Below the pieces are notes generated by a model. The model was not told the origin of the DNA and did no database searches. It saw nothing but the letters and a program-made list of their open reading frames with translations. From positions 1 to 5,416 of the forward strand of contig JAAUPO010000203.1 in assembly GCA_012033095.1 (NCBI GenBank): a stretch of 5,416 bases of DNA. Direction: 5' to 3'. Shown piece after piece: positions 1-5,416 of the stretch. Every line of letters begins with the position of its first letter. The first letter of the stretch is position 1. The translations under genes and the position numbers were made by a program. This DNA comes from Synechococcaceae cyanobacterium RL_1_2. GTDB taxonomy: Bacteria; Cyanobacteriota; Cyanobacteriia; Cyanobacteriales; JAAUPO01.

Positions 1-134
1 TCTAAAATTTCGGCGGTAATATAGGCCACCGCTTCTGGGTAGTTTAGTTTTAGACCTTTAGCCTTGCGTCGCTCAGCCACTAGGGCAGCCGTAAAAATTA
101 ATAACTTATCCTTTTCTTGGGGGGACAGTTCCAT
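1..134 (-). CDS. ureA: urease subunit gamma, N-terminal part (runs off window)
   Basis: This is the beginning of the small gamma subunit of urease, which with the beta and alpha subunits forms the cytoplasmic nickel enzyme that hydrolyses urea to ammonia and carbon dioxide. Reading leftward from the ATG at 134-132 gives 44 complete codons with no stop. It begins [20 protein letters not shown] and continues through [20 protein letters not shown] and AEIL. I recognise this as the conserved start of UreA, a family of about 100 residues, so roughly half to 60% of the gene lies beyond the left edge. No strong Shine-Dalgarno precedes the start; the bases just upstream belong to an 11-bp inverted repeat (137-147). 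The next gene upstream on the same strand is the DUF58 gene, 231 bases away, so ureA probably has its own promoter. Other urease genes would be expected further left but are not visible. Confidence 0.93.
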   Translation of the reverse strand, partial: MELSPQEKDKLLIFTAALVAERRKAKGLKLNYPEAVAYITAEIL

Positions 135-136
135 AG

Positions 137-320
137 TAGTTATCCAAACAAATCAACAAATATTTTAAGCGGATATTTTAAGTAGATATTTTAAGTAGAT
201 ATTTTAAGTGGATGTTGTAATGACCTCACTCTTTAGGTTATGGGCTAGGTTAATAGGAAATTCTCAATTCTCGATCGTGTCCTGGTAATTTTTTTAGGTT
301 CAAGATCACTTGGATAACTA
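137..320 (-). promoter_or_regulatory. ureA leader bounded by an 11-bp perfect inverted repeat
   Basis: The gene-free stretch between the DUF58 stop (366) and the ureA start (134) contains a perfect 11-bp inverted repeat: TAGTTATCCAA at 137-147 and TTGGATAACTA at 310-320. The copy next to ureA ends only two bases upstream of the ATG. In a ureA transcript starting beyond 320 the two arms could pair and cover the translation start; as DNA they could also be the ends of a small inserted element. The 13-bp tandem repeat lies between them. I could not identify a confident -10/-35 pair or an NtcA-type GTA-N8-TAC site. The inverted repeat is seen; its function is inference. Confidence 0.35.
160..222. 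repeat. 13-bp tandem repeat, four copies plus a degenerate fifth
   Basis: Four head-to-tail units sit at 160-172, 173-185, 186-198 and 199-211. They read ATATTTTAAG followed by CGG, TAG, TAG and TGG, so only positions 11 and 12 vary. A degenerate partial unit, ATGTTGTAATG, follows at 212-222. The period is 13, not the 7 of cyanobacterial STRR heptamers. The array is AT-rich and lies 26 bases upstream of the ureA start, so it falls in the ureA promoter or 5' leader. Slippage could change copy number. Confidence 0.9.
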
Positions 321-365
321 TCAACTTAGACCCAACCCCATGGACACTATCCTATAGTAAAAGCT

Positions 366-1721
366 TTAACTCAATTGCATTAAAGTTTGTTCAATTTGAT
401 CTAGGGCCACGACCACAAGTTTGGTGGTCAAGCTCCCCACCATGGATAGATCATAATCCTCGATCGTTGTGCCCTCTGCGGACACAAGCAAGACTAGGGT
501 CGGGACTTTTAGGTTTGCCAATTGTTGAACGAGGTTTTGGCGGGATTCATCCCAATCCATCAACACACAAATACAGCCACTTAATAGGTCCGATCGCTCA
601 GCAATCAAGGGATCTAAACAGGAAAAATGTTGATCGGTGCAGGGCTTAACCGAAGCAAGGATTTGTAACATTTGCTCCGTATGACCCACCCCCCGACCGG
701 CGGTAAAGCAATAGGCTTCAAGGCCCACAAACATTAAATCGAGTAAGGATTCTTGGGTTTGGTGGTTACAGGCAATGGATGCGGCGATCGCGATGGCTTC
801 TTCGAGTTTGTCGCTGTAGGCTTCCGGTTGAAAGGTATCGAGGATTAGGGCATGGCGCACAAAAAATTCATCCTGATCTTCCCGGACGATGGGGCGATCC
901 ACTTTGGCCCAACTTTTCCAATGGATCTTACGCAGGGGGTCCCCAGGGCGATAATCCCGCAGCGATCGAAACTCATCCGATTCTCCGATCGAGGAAGCCA
1001 AGGTTACCCCTCCCACCTGATATTGTCGGCCCCCTGGTAATTGTAAGCGGGGAAAATCATAACGATGGGGCAACACCCATACCGCCGCCGGTTGGGGAAA
1101 ATGCTGACAACCGTTAAATAAACCAAACGGATCAGGACGCATGATCGTAACCCCCGTTAAATTAATGCGGCCGCGACTGCGGGGATAGAGGGGAATATTG
1201 ACTTCCCCTTGGCCCCAGGGGGGAATGGGGGGCACTTCCACCGTGCGGGTAGTGGCAACTAGGTTACGGCGTAACAACCATAACCAGCGGTAATAGCCTA
1301 AATAGCGATCGTAGCGATTACGTTTTTCTTCCCCTGGCTCTGGGGTATCGAGCAATTCTTGGTAAGTGGGCCGGGGATCAACAAAATTTTCTACGACCTT
1401 TAATCCCCGTTGCCATTGATTACTGTGGTTAAAAATCGTTAAACGGTAATCTAACCCTACCCCGGCGGTGACGAATTTTGGGAGCGATCGCTGGAAGGAC
1501 AGACTGGCCTTAAACCTTAACCCTTGGGCCACCCCGACGATCAAGATCCCTACTAAAAAAGCAAAACACTGGTAAGCCAAGGATTGATTAGTGTTGAGGC
1601 CGAGGGCCCCCATGGCTAATATTCCGGTAATTAGCCCTGCTCCTTGGGTGGTAATACGCCGTTCTAGCCATCGCTCCGTTTGATAGATATTAGAAAAAAA
1701 TCGATAACGGACAGGGTTCAT
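366..1721 (-). CDS. DUF58 domain protein, membrane-anchored, VWA-like
   Basis: This is an intact 451-residue protein of the DUF58 family, whose biochemical role is not established; in many bacteria such genes sit with MoxR-type AAA ATPases. Residues about 27-45 and 49-66 form two hydrophobic segments, giving a membrane-anchored N-terminus with no cleaved signal. Residues 112-150 carry an aromatic and basic stretch that includes YDRYLGYYRWLWLLRR. The family core follows: RGRINLTGV...RPDPFGLF (183-202), then FRSLRDYRPGDPLRKIHWK (251-269), the hallmark DUF58 motif. After it, HALILDTF (290-297) begins a von Willebrand A-like Rossmann region, but a full DxSxS metal site is not evident. The ATG at 1721-1719 is supported by GAGG at 1732-1729 with a 7-base spacer. 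murQ ends 19 bp upstream on the same strand, suggesting co-transcription. No MoxR or transglutaminase gene is visible here. The family call is strong; the function is open. Confidence 0.88.
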   Translation of the reverse strand: MNPVRYRFFSNIYQTERWLERRITTQGAGLITGILAMGALGLNTNQSLAYQCFAFLVGILIVGVAQGLRFKASLSFQRSLPKFVTAGVGLDYRLTIFNHSNQWQRGLKVVENFVDPRPTYQELLDTPEPGEEKRNRYDRYLGYYRWLWLLRRNLVATTRTVEVPPIPPWGQGEVNIPLYPRSRGRINLTGVTIMRPDPFGLFNGCQHFPQPAAVWVLPHRYDFPRLQLPGGRQYQVGGVTLASSIGESDEFRSLRDYRPGDPLRKIHWKSWAKVDRPIVREDQDEFFVRHALILDTFQPEAYSDKLEEAIAIAASIACNHQTQESLLDLMFVGLEAYCFTAGRGVGHTEQMLQILASVKPCTDQHFSCLDPLIAERSDLLSGCICVLMDWDESRQNLVQQLANLKVPTLVLLVSAEGTTIEDYDLSMVGSLTTKLVVVALDQIEQTLMQLS

Positions 1722-1728
1722 GGTTTAA

Positions 1729-1732
1729 CCTC
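1729..1732 (-). promoter_or_regulatory. Shine-Dalgarno of the DUF58 gene
   Basis: GAGG on the minus strand lies 7 bases before the ATG at 1721-1719, within the 19-bp gap after the murQ stop. It supports this start over the out-of-frame ATG at 1734-1732 and fits translation from a polycistronic murQ-DUF58 message. Confidence 0.6.
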
Positions 1733-1740
1733 ATGGGGCA

Positions 1741-2651
1741 TTAATCCAAACTTACCAACGCCGATCGCAGATCTCCCCCGGTTTCATCTAATCGTTTTTG
1801 GCTCTGGTCACGGTCTAGGCCAGACCAATGCATCATTAAGGCGAGTTTTACCTGGGAACCACTGGCGGTTAATAATTCTTGGGCGGCACTGCGATCGAGA
1901 TCCGTTAGGTCTGAAATAATACGTAGGGCGCGATCGCGGAGTTTTTTATTAGTAACGGCCACATCAATCATGCGGTTACCGTACACCTTACCCAATTTGA
2001 CCATCACCCCAGTGGAAATAATATTCAAAGCCATTTTGGTAACCGTACCGGCTTTGAGGCGGGTCGAACCCGTGACAATTTCTGGGCCCACCAAGAGGCG
2101 AATATCCACATCGACATCTAATGGAACCTGGTCCACAGGAACACAGGCCATAAAGACAGTTTTAGCACCCCGTTGGCGGGCCGCATTGATGGCCCCTTGT
2201 ACGTAGGGCGTAGTGCCCCCAGCAGTAATGCCGATGACAATATCCCCTTCCATGATGTGGCGTTGGGCCATGGCAGCGGCCCCATCGTCGGCCTTATCTT
2301 CCAGTTCTTCCGAACTGCGTACTAAAGCCCCTGCCCCACCAGCAATAATTCCCTGTACCATTTCCGGTGGGGTACAAAAGGTAGGAGGGCATTCGGCGGC
2401 ATCTAATACCCCTAACCGGCCACTGGTACCCGCTCCTACATAAAATAAACGACCTCCCCCCCTCAAACATTCTTGGGCTAGATCAATGGTTTGGGCGATC
2501 GCATCGGCGGCGGCATTGATGGCGGCGATGGTTTTTGATCCTCTGCTGCAAATAACTTAACTAGAGCTAAGCTATCTAATTGATCAAGGTTTTGGCTAGC
2601 TGGATTAACTTGTTCTGTTAGGAGGTGGCCGCGTTCATCTAGGGGATTCAT
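1741..2651 (-). pseudogene. murQ: N-acetylmuramic acid 6-phosphate etherase, interrupted by one frameshift
   Basis: MurQ cleaves the lactyl ether of MurNAc-6-phosphate to GlcNAc-6-phosphate and D-lactate, a cytoplasmic step in cell-wall recycling. From the ATG at 2651 the frame gives MNPLDERGHLLTEQVNPASQ and continues to residue 40 (AEDQK). The family sequence then resumes one frame over, as TIAAINAAADAIAQTIDLAQ. Adding one base at the A-run 2532-2536 restores 303 residues, the usual length. The SIS domain follows: GGRLFYVGAGTSGRLG (66-81), AAECPPTF with the likely catalytic Glu87 (E. coli Glu83), SSEELED with likely Glu118 (E. coli Glu114), ITAGGTTPYV (142-151), TGSTRLKAGT (194-203) and GNRMIDVAVTNKKL (225-238). 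Everything after the frameshift is intact to the stop at 1743-1741. As written, translation from 2651 ends after about 60 residues. It is divergent from devB and likely shares a transcript with the DUF58 gene. The identity is secure; whether the break is biological is not. Confidence 0.93.
2532..2536 (-). other. frameshift site in murQ (A-run one base short)
   Basis: The minus strand reads GATCAAAAACCATCGCC. The MurQ family needs Asp-Gln-Lys-Thr-Ile-Ala here, which would require six A rather than five. The zero frame after this point gives an unrelated Pro/Ser-rich stretch and stops. A single-base deletion in a homopolymer is the simplest explanation. Confidence 0.85.
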
Positions 2652-2659
2652 GGATTACG

Positions 2660-2681
2660 TTACCAATAAATTACCAATAAA
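2660..2681. repeat. 11-bp direct repeat, two copies
   Basis: TTACCAATAAA occurs twice with no gap, at 2660-2670 and 2671-2681. It ends about 9 bases upstream of the murQ ATG (reading on the minus strand), so it lies in the 5' leader or core promoter of murQ. It may be a slippage product or a tandem protein-binding site. Confidence 0.8.
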
Positions 2682-2795
2682 ACATACTGTTTATATAACC
2701 CTACATCACTCTTTCCTCGTTGGAAATTAAGGCCATAGGTTAGACAAAATATTCTAAATTAAAAGTAAATGTACCTATCGGGAAATCAATCCATT

Positions 2796-2802
2796 GGGGT
2801 GA
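2796..2802 (+). promoter_or_regulatory. Shine-Dalgarno of devB
   Basis: GGGGTGA closely matches the 3' end of 16S rRNA (GAGGTGA with one change) and is followed by a 7-base spacer to the ATG at 2810. It fixes the start used for the devB-like gene. Confidence 0.6.
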
Positions 2803-2809
2803 AAAACGG

Positions 2810-4095
2810 ATGAAAAACTTTCTTAGCCAAAACAAAAATCTAACCATAGCGATCGTGGCTGGTTTACTAATGGTTGGGGGTACGGCTTTGTTTGCTTTCC
2901 ATAGCCTCCGTTCCCAAACTGATTCAGCCGAAGAATCCTTAGTGGTAGAACCCCAGATTGATTCGGTCATGGCCCTAGGCCGATTAGAACCCCAAGGGGA
3001 AGTGATTGATGTGGCCCCCGCTCCGGATATCGGGGGAGCCAAGGCCCAAGAGCTTCGTGTTAAGTTGGGGGATCAGGTTTTGCCCAATCAAATTGTGGCT
3101 ATTTTGGATAGCTTTAATTCTAAAGATCAAGCCTTAAAACGGGCCAGGGAAGAGGTGCGGGTGGCCGAAGCAAACCTAGCGATCGTTAAAGCCGGGGCAA
3201 AACAAGGGGAAATTGATGCCCAAACCGCTGCAATTAAAACCTTAGAAAGTCAACTAGCGGGGGAAGTTAAGGTGTATGTTGCCACTAAAGCGGGTTTAGA
3301 ACGGGAACTAGCCGCCCAAAAACAGGAAAAAGCAGAAGCGATCGCCCGCCTAAAAACCGAATTAGCCAACGCTGAAATTGAATTTGAACGATACCGACAA
3401 TTGAAGAACGAGGGGGCAGTGACAATCTCCCAATTTGATGAAAACAATTAGTGCGGGATACCGCCAAAAAACGTTTAGATCAAGAGGAAGCGACCTTAGG
3501 TTTGGAGATTGCTCGGTTGGAAAGTAACCTCCAGGAATTGGAAGCGAACCTCTTTAAAATCAAAGGTACCCTTACCCAACAAATCGAGGAAGCCAAAGCA
3601 AACCTAACCCGGATCAAGGAAATTAGGCCGGTGGATATTCAAAAAGCAGAGGCGGAATTAGGCCGGGCTAAAGCGGCTTTGAGTGAGGCCGAAGCCGATC
3701 TGGAGTTAGCGTTTATTCGATCGCCGATCGCCGGCACGGTGTTACAGGTCAATGTTCAACCAGGGGAAACGATTAATCAAACGGAAGGGGTGATCCAAGT
3801 AGGTCAAACCGATCAAATGTTAGTGGTGGCGGAGGTCTATGAAAGTGATATTAGCTTAGTGGAAGTGGGGCAAAAAGCCACGATTACTAGTGAAGGTGGT
3901 TCTTTTACTGGGTCATTAGGGGGCACAGTGCTAACCGTCGGTCGTCAAGTGGCGAAAAAAGATGTCCTCGATACTGACCCCACCGCCGATGTGGATACCA
4001 GGGTGATTGAAGTTGAAGTATTGATTGATCCCCAGGACAGCGATCTCGTCAAAAATTTAACCTATTCCAAAGTAATTGCCGATATTCATCTGTAA
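2810..4095 (+). pseudogene. devB: DevB-family ABC exporter membrane fusion protein, interrupted by one frameshift
   Basis: DevB-type proteins are periplasmic adaptors (HlyD family) that link an inner-membrane DevC/DevA ABC exporter to an outer-membrane TolC-like channel; in heterocyst-forming species the system exports glycolipid. The first 213 codons end at TAG 3449-3451, and the family sequence continues in the +1-offset frame from there. Restoring one A near 3441-3444 joins ...ISQFDE-KQL-VRDTAKKRL and gives 428 residues, a normal length. Residues 11-32 are a membrane anchor. Residues 56-100 begin the barrel/lipoyl half. Residues about 104-300 are heptad-rich coiled coil (Ala/Glu/Lys-rich). 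The second lipoyl half is at IRSPIAGTVLQVNVQPGE (303-320). The C-terminal VAKKDVLDTDPTADVDTRVI is typical of DevB rather than general HlyD. No devC or devA follows: the next gene is convergent. The substrate is unknown, and heterocysts should not be assumed. Confidence 0.88.
3441..3451 (+). other. frameshift site and premature stop in devB
   Basis: The sequence GATGAAAACAATTAGTGCGG reads Asp-Glu-Asn-Asn-stop. With five A instead of four it reads Asp-Glu-Lys-Gln-Leu-Val-Arg and joins the two halves seamlessly. The stop TAG (3449-3451) overlaps a GTG (3451-3453) that opens the second half. No Shine-Dalgarno precedes that GTG. Confidence 0.82.
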
Positions 4096-4149
4096 TCCCA
4101 AAATTAAGATCAAAACCGTTTTGTTTGGTATGGGAAAATAATCTTTTTT
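4096..4149 (+). terminator. possible weak terminator after devB
   Basis: Just after the devB stop, TCCCA (4096-4100) can pair with TGGGA (4131-4135), enclosing CAAAA-CCG-TTTTG (4111-4123). A run of six T follows at 4144-4149. The stem is bulged and AT-rich, and the T-run begins eight bases after it, so this is a tentative call. The stronger hairpins of the adjacent G/C-run repeat could end transcription instead. Confidence 0.25.
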
Positions 4150-4154
4150 ATAAA

Positions 4155-4233
4155 GCCCCCCTGCCCCCAATGTTGGGGGAGAAATTTCTGAAAAATTATT
4201 AAACGTCCCCTAAAGTTGGGGGATTTGGGGGGC
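4155..4233. repeat. 79-bp palindromic C-run/G-run intergenic repeat
   Basis: The element begins GCCCCCC (4155-4161) and ends GGGGGGC (4227-4233). Each arm contains its own small hairpin: CCCCCAATGTTGGGGG at 4164-4179 and TCCCCTAAAGTTGGGGGA at 4206-4223. With short gaps the left arm (4155-4180) matches the reverse complement of the right arm (4206-4233), so the whole unit can form one long hairpin or a double-hairpin structure. The central part is AT-rich. It resembles the small C-run/G-run palindromes scattered between genes in many cyanobacteria, which are probably non-autonomous mobile repeats; that resemblance is from memory. Lying between convergent devB and the aspartase gene, it could act as a bidirectional terminator. 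Confidence 0.7.
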
Positions 4234-4729
4234 AAAATGCAAATTCAATATAATCTTAGGAGCCGATAATTTTACTCATTTCCACTAAATCTAACACTTC
4301 ATTTAATGTCTCTTCCGTCATCAATCCTTGATCGAGGACAATTTGCCGGATGGTTTTACCGGAACTGAGGGATTCTTTTGCCACATTCGCCGCATTCAAA
4401 TAACCAATGTGGGGATTTAGGGCCGTCACGAGGGACAGAGTTCCTTCTGCGTAGTCGTTACACCGATCGCGGTTAACCGTAATGCCCTTAATACATTTAT
4501 TCCCTAAGGCATCAATGGTATTACCCAAAATTTCTATACTATGGATCAAATCATAGGCAATCAGAGGCATCATCACGTTTAACTCCAATTGTCCCGCCTG
4601 GGCCGCCAACGCGATCGCGGCATCATAGCCCATCACCTGAAAACACACCATAGAAGTCATTTCCGCCATCACCGGGTTGTACTTGCCCGGCATAATCGAC
4701 GAGCCGGGCTGGACCGGGGGCAATTGAAT

Positions 4730-4735
4730 TTACTT
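4730..4735 (-). other. in-frame stop in the aspartase gene
   Basis: The minus strand reads GGC CTC AAG TAA ATT CAA TTG, that is Gly-Leu-Lys-stop-Ile-Gln-Leu. Family members have Gly-Leu-x-Glu-Ile-Gln-Leu here, just before the PGSSIMPGK loop. A GAA-to-TAA change accounts for it, or a paired insertion and deletion that keeps the frame. Confidence 0.75.
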
Positions 4736-4802
4736 GAGGCCCGTCATCGGTCCAGAGTCCATCAGGCGCAAATCGTGGGAGATTTTCACCAAGTCCTGGG
4801 CC

Positions 4803-4806
4803 AGTT
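4803..4806 (-). other. frameshift site 2 in the aspartase gene
   Basis: The minus strand reads TTGCGGAACTGGCCCAGGAC. The zero frame gives LRNWPRTW and stops, whereas one extra base (for example AACCTG) gives LRN-LAQDLVKISHDLRLMD, the expected family sequence. This is a single-base deletion. Confidence 0.8.
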
Positions 4807-5143
4807 CCGCAATGCACTAGACATGGCCACAAAGGGAGCCATGCTTTGCATCGCCGCCATCAGGTGAGGGGCTGAAGTCAGTTCAAAGCCCGTTAGCTCA
4901 GCCAAGACTGCCGCGACGCGGTTGGCATATTTCGGGTGGGTGTTCATGCCCGTGCCGGAAGCGCTGCCGCCCAGACCCAACGCCATCAAATCTTGCGCCG
5001 CAAATTCCAGCCGCCGCTTGTGGTCCTGCAAAATCACCTGCCAAGCTCGGAAGTCCTCGCCCAGACGCACGGGCACGGCATCTTGCATGTGGGTGCGGGC
5101 GGATTTGACAACGTTTTGAAACTCTTCTGCTTTTTGGCCCAGG

Positions 5144-5147
5144 GTGC
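5144..5147 (-). other. frameshift site 1 in the aspartase gene
   Basis: After the HIP1 octamer the minus strand reads GCGATCGCACCCTGGGCC. The zero frame continues as APWAKKQKSF and then nonsense. One extra base after GC gives AIA-TLGQKAEEFQNVVKSA, which joins to RTHMQDAVPVRLGEDF, as expected for the family. This is a single-base deletion. Confidence 0.78.
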
Positions 5148-5416
5148 GATCGCCTCCTCCAAAGCCGGATACAGGGTATGAGCCAGCGCCAACAAACTGC
5201 CAATGCGAATCGCCGTGGGAATCACATCATTGGTGGACTGACCATAATTCACATGGTCATTGGGGCTCAGCCGCTTATAGTCGCCCTTCTCGGCTCCCAA
5301 CAATTCCAGCGCCCGGTTGGCCAGCACCTCATTCACATTCATATGGTGAGACGTTCCGGCACCCGCCTGGTAAACATCCACCACAAACTGCTCCCGCAGT
5401 TGGCCCCCCAGCACTT

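Larger units (their letters stand above)
2652..2809. promoter_or_regulatory. divergent intergenic region between murQ and devB
   Basis: These 158 AT-rich bases separate two divergent genes and must hold the promoter of at least devB. Visible structure includes two adjacent copies of TTACCAATAAA (2660-2670 and 2671-2681) in the murQ leader. There is also a TTTCC-N5-GGAAA inverted repeat at 2712-2726, which could be an operator. Candidate hexamers such as TATTCT at 2750-2755 lack a well-spaced -35, so I do not call a promoter position. The GGGGTGA at 2796-2802 is the devB ribosome site. No NtcA-type GTA-N8-TAC site was found. Confidence 0.45.
4256..5416 (-). pseudogene. aspA: aspartate ammonia-lyase / class II fumarase family, multiply disrupted and cut by window edge
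   Basis: The family performs anti-elimination: aspartase gives fumarate and ammonia from L-aspartate, fumarase gives malate from fumarate. The gene is read leftward in three frames. Frame one (5416 to about 5147) has QAGAGTSHHMNVNEVLANRA and NDHVNYGQSTNDVIPTAIRI. Frame two (to about 4804) has RLGEDFRAWQVILQDHKRRL and GGSASGTGMNTHPKYANRVA. Frame three (to the stop at 4258-4256) has the signature loop PVQPGSSIMPGKYNP, then AGQLELNVMMPLIAYDL and a C-terminal domain ending SKIIGS. GTS rather than GTQ near the active site, and AGQLELNVM, favour aspartase over fumarase, but not decisively. Restoring two bases gives about 386 residues; roughly 80-90 N-terminal residues lie beyond the edge. An in-frame TAA (4732-4730) replaces the glutamate usually found before IQLP. 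GC content jumps within the gene. It is convergent with devB. Confidence 0.85.

Noticed and set aside
137..222. Possible CRISPR array in the 13-bp repeats
   Set aside because: Units are contiguous with no spacers and are too short.
346..367. Small hairpin ACTAT-CCT-ATAGT and AAAGCTTT palindrome at the DUF58 gene end as a terminator
   Set aside because: Five AT-rich base pairs without a following T-run on the minus strand are too weak to call.
467..1117. Plus-strand open frames opposite the DUF58 gene
   Set aside because: They lie wholly antisense to a clear protein family gene, have no recognisable domains and no ribosome sites.
1970..2443. Plus-strand open frames opposite murQ
   Set aside because: Low-complexity shadow translations (Ser/Ala/Pro-rich) of the conserved SIS domain coding strand.
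2765..2774. GTAAATGTAC as an NtcA site upstream of devB
   Set aside because: The half-sites are separated by 4 bases, not the 8 needed for GTA-N8-TAC.
2740..3042. Minus-strand 100-codon frame overlapping the start of devB
   Set aside because: It is antisense to the well-supported devB N-terminus and its sequence looks like a shadow translation.
2532..3451. Programmed -1 frameshifting in murQ and devB
   Set aside because: Neither site has a canonical X XXY YYZ slippery heptamer in the zero frame or an evident downstream stem-loop or pseudoknot, and neither family is known to use it.
4898..5203. Third-frame minus-strand open frame in the aspartase gene
   Set aside because: Arg/Pro-rich translation typical of an off-frame GC-rich stretch; the neighbouring frames carry the real family motifs.

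Overview
This window looks like cyanobacterial chromosomal DNA. The clearest sign is seven copies of the HIP1 octamer GCGATCGC (784, 1484, 1930, 2495, 3338, 4611, 5146), where chance predicts about 0.1 in this length; partial versions are also common. Gene content agrees: a cyanobacterial-type urease gamma subunit, a DevB-family membrane fusion protein and a MurQ etherase. I cannot name the genus.

Layout. 1-134 (-): 5' end of ureA, leaving the window. 135-365: intergenic leader of ureA with a 13-bp tandem repeat nested inside an 11-bp inverted repeat. 366-1721 (-): intact DUF58 membrane-anchored protein. 1741-2651 (-): murQ, 19 bp upstream of the DUF58 gene and probably co-transcribed with it, but interrupted by a 1-base deletion. 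2652-2809: divergent promoter region. 2810-4095 (+): devB-like periplasmic adaptor, also interrupted by a 1-base deletion and with no devC or devA behind it. 4096-4255: convergent intergenic region with a 79-bp G/C-run palindromic repeat. 4256-5416 (-): aspartate ammonia-lyase/class II fumarase family gene, cut by the window edge and carrying two 1-base deletions and an in-frame stop.

The genes do not form one pathway. murQ (peptidoglycan recycling) plus DUF58 could be an envelope-related operon; devB is an orphan exporter adaptor; ureA and the aspartase both release ammonia but are separate units at opposite ends. Two features stand out. Every frameshift I can reconstruct (four) is a single-base deletion, which suggests uncorrected read errors or, less likely, gene decay. 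GC content also steps sharply inside the aspartase gene, from about 42% in the last 300 bases to about 58% upstream by hand count. I found no convincing new defence or mobile system. The most interesting non-coding structures are the ureA leader and the 4155-4233 palindromic element.
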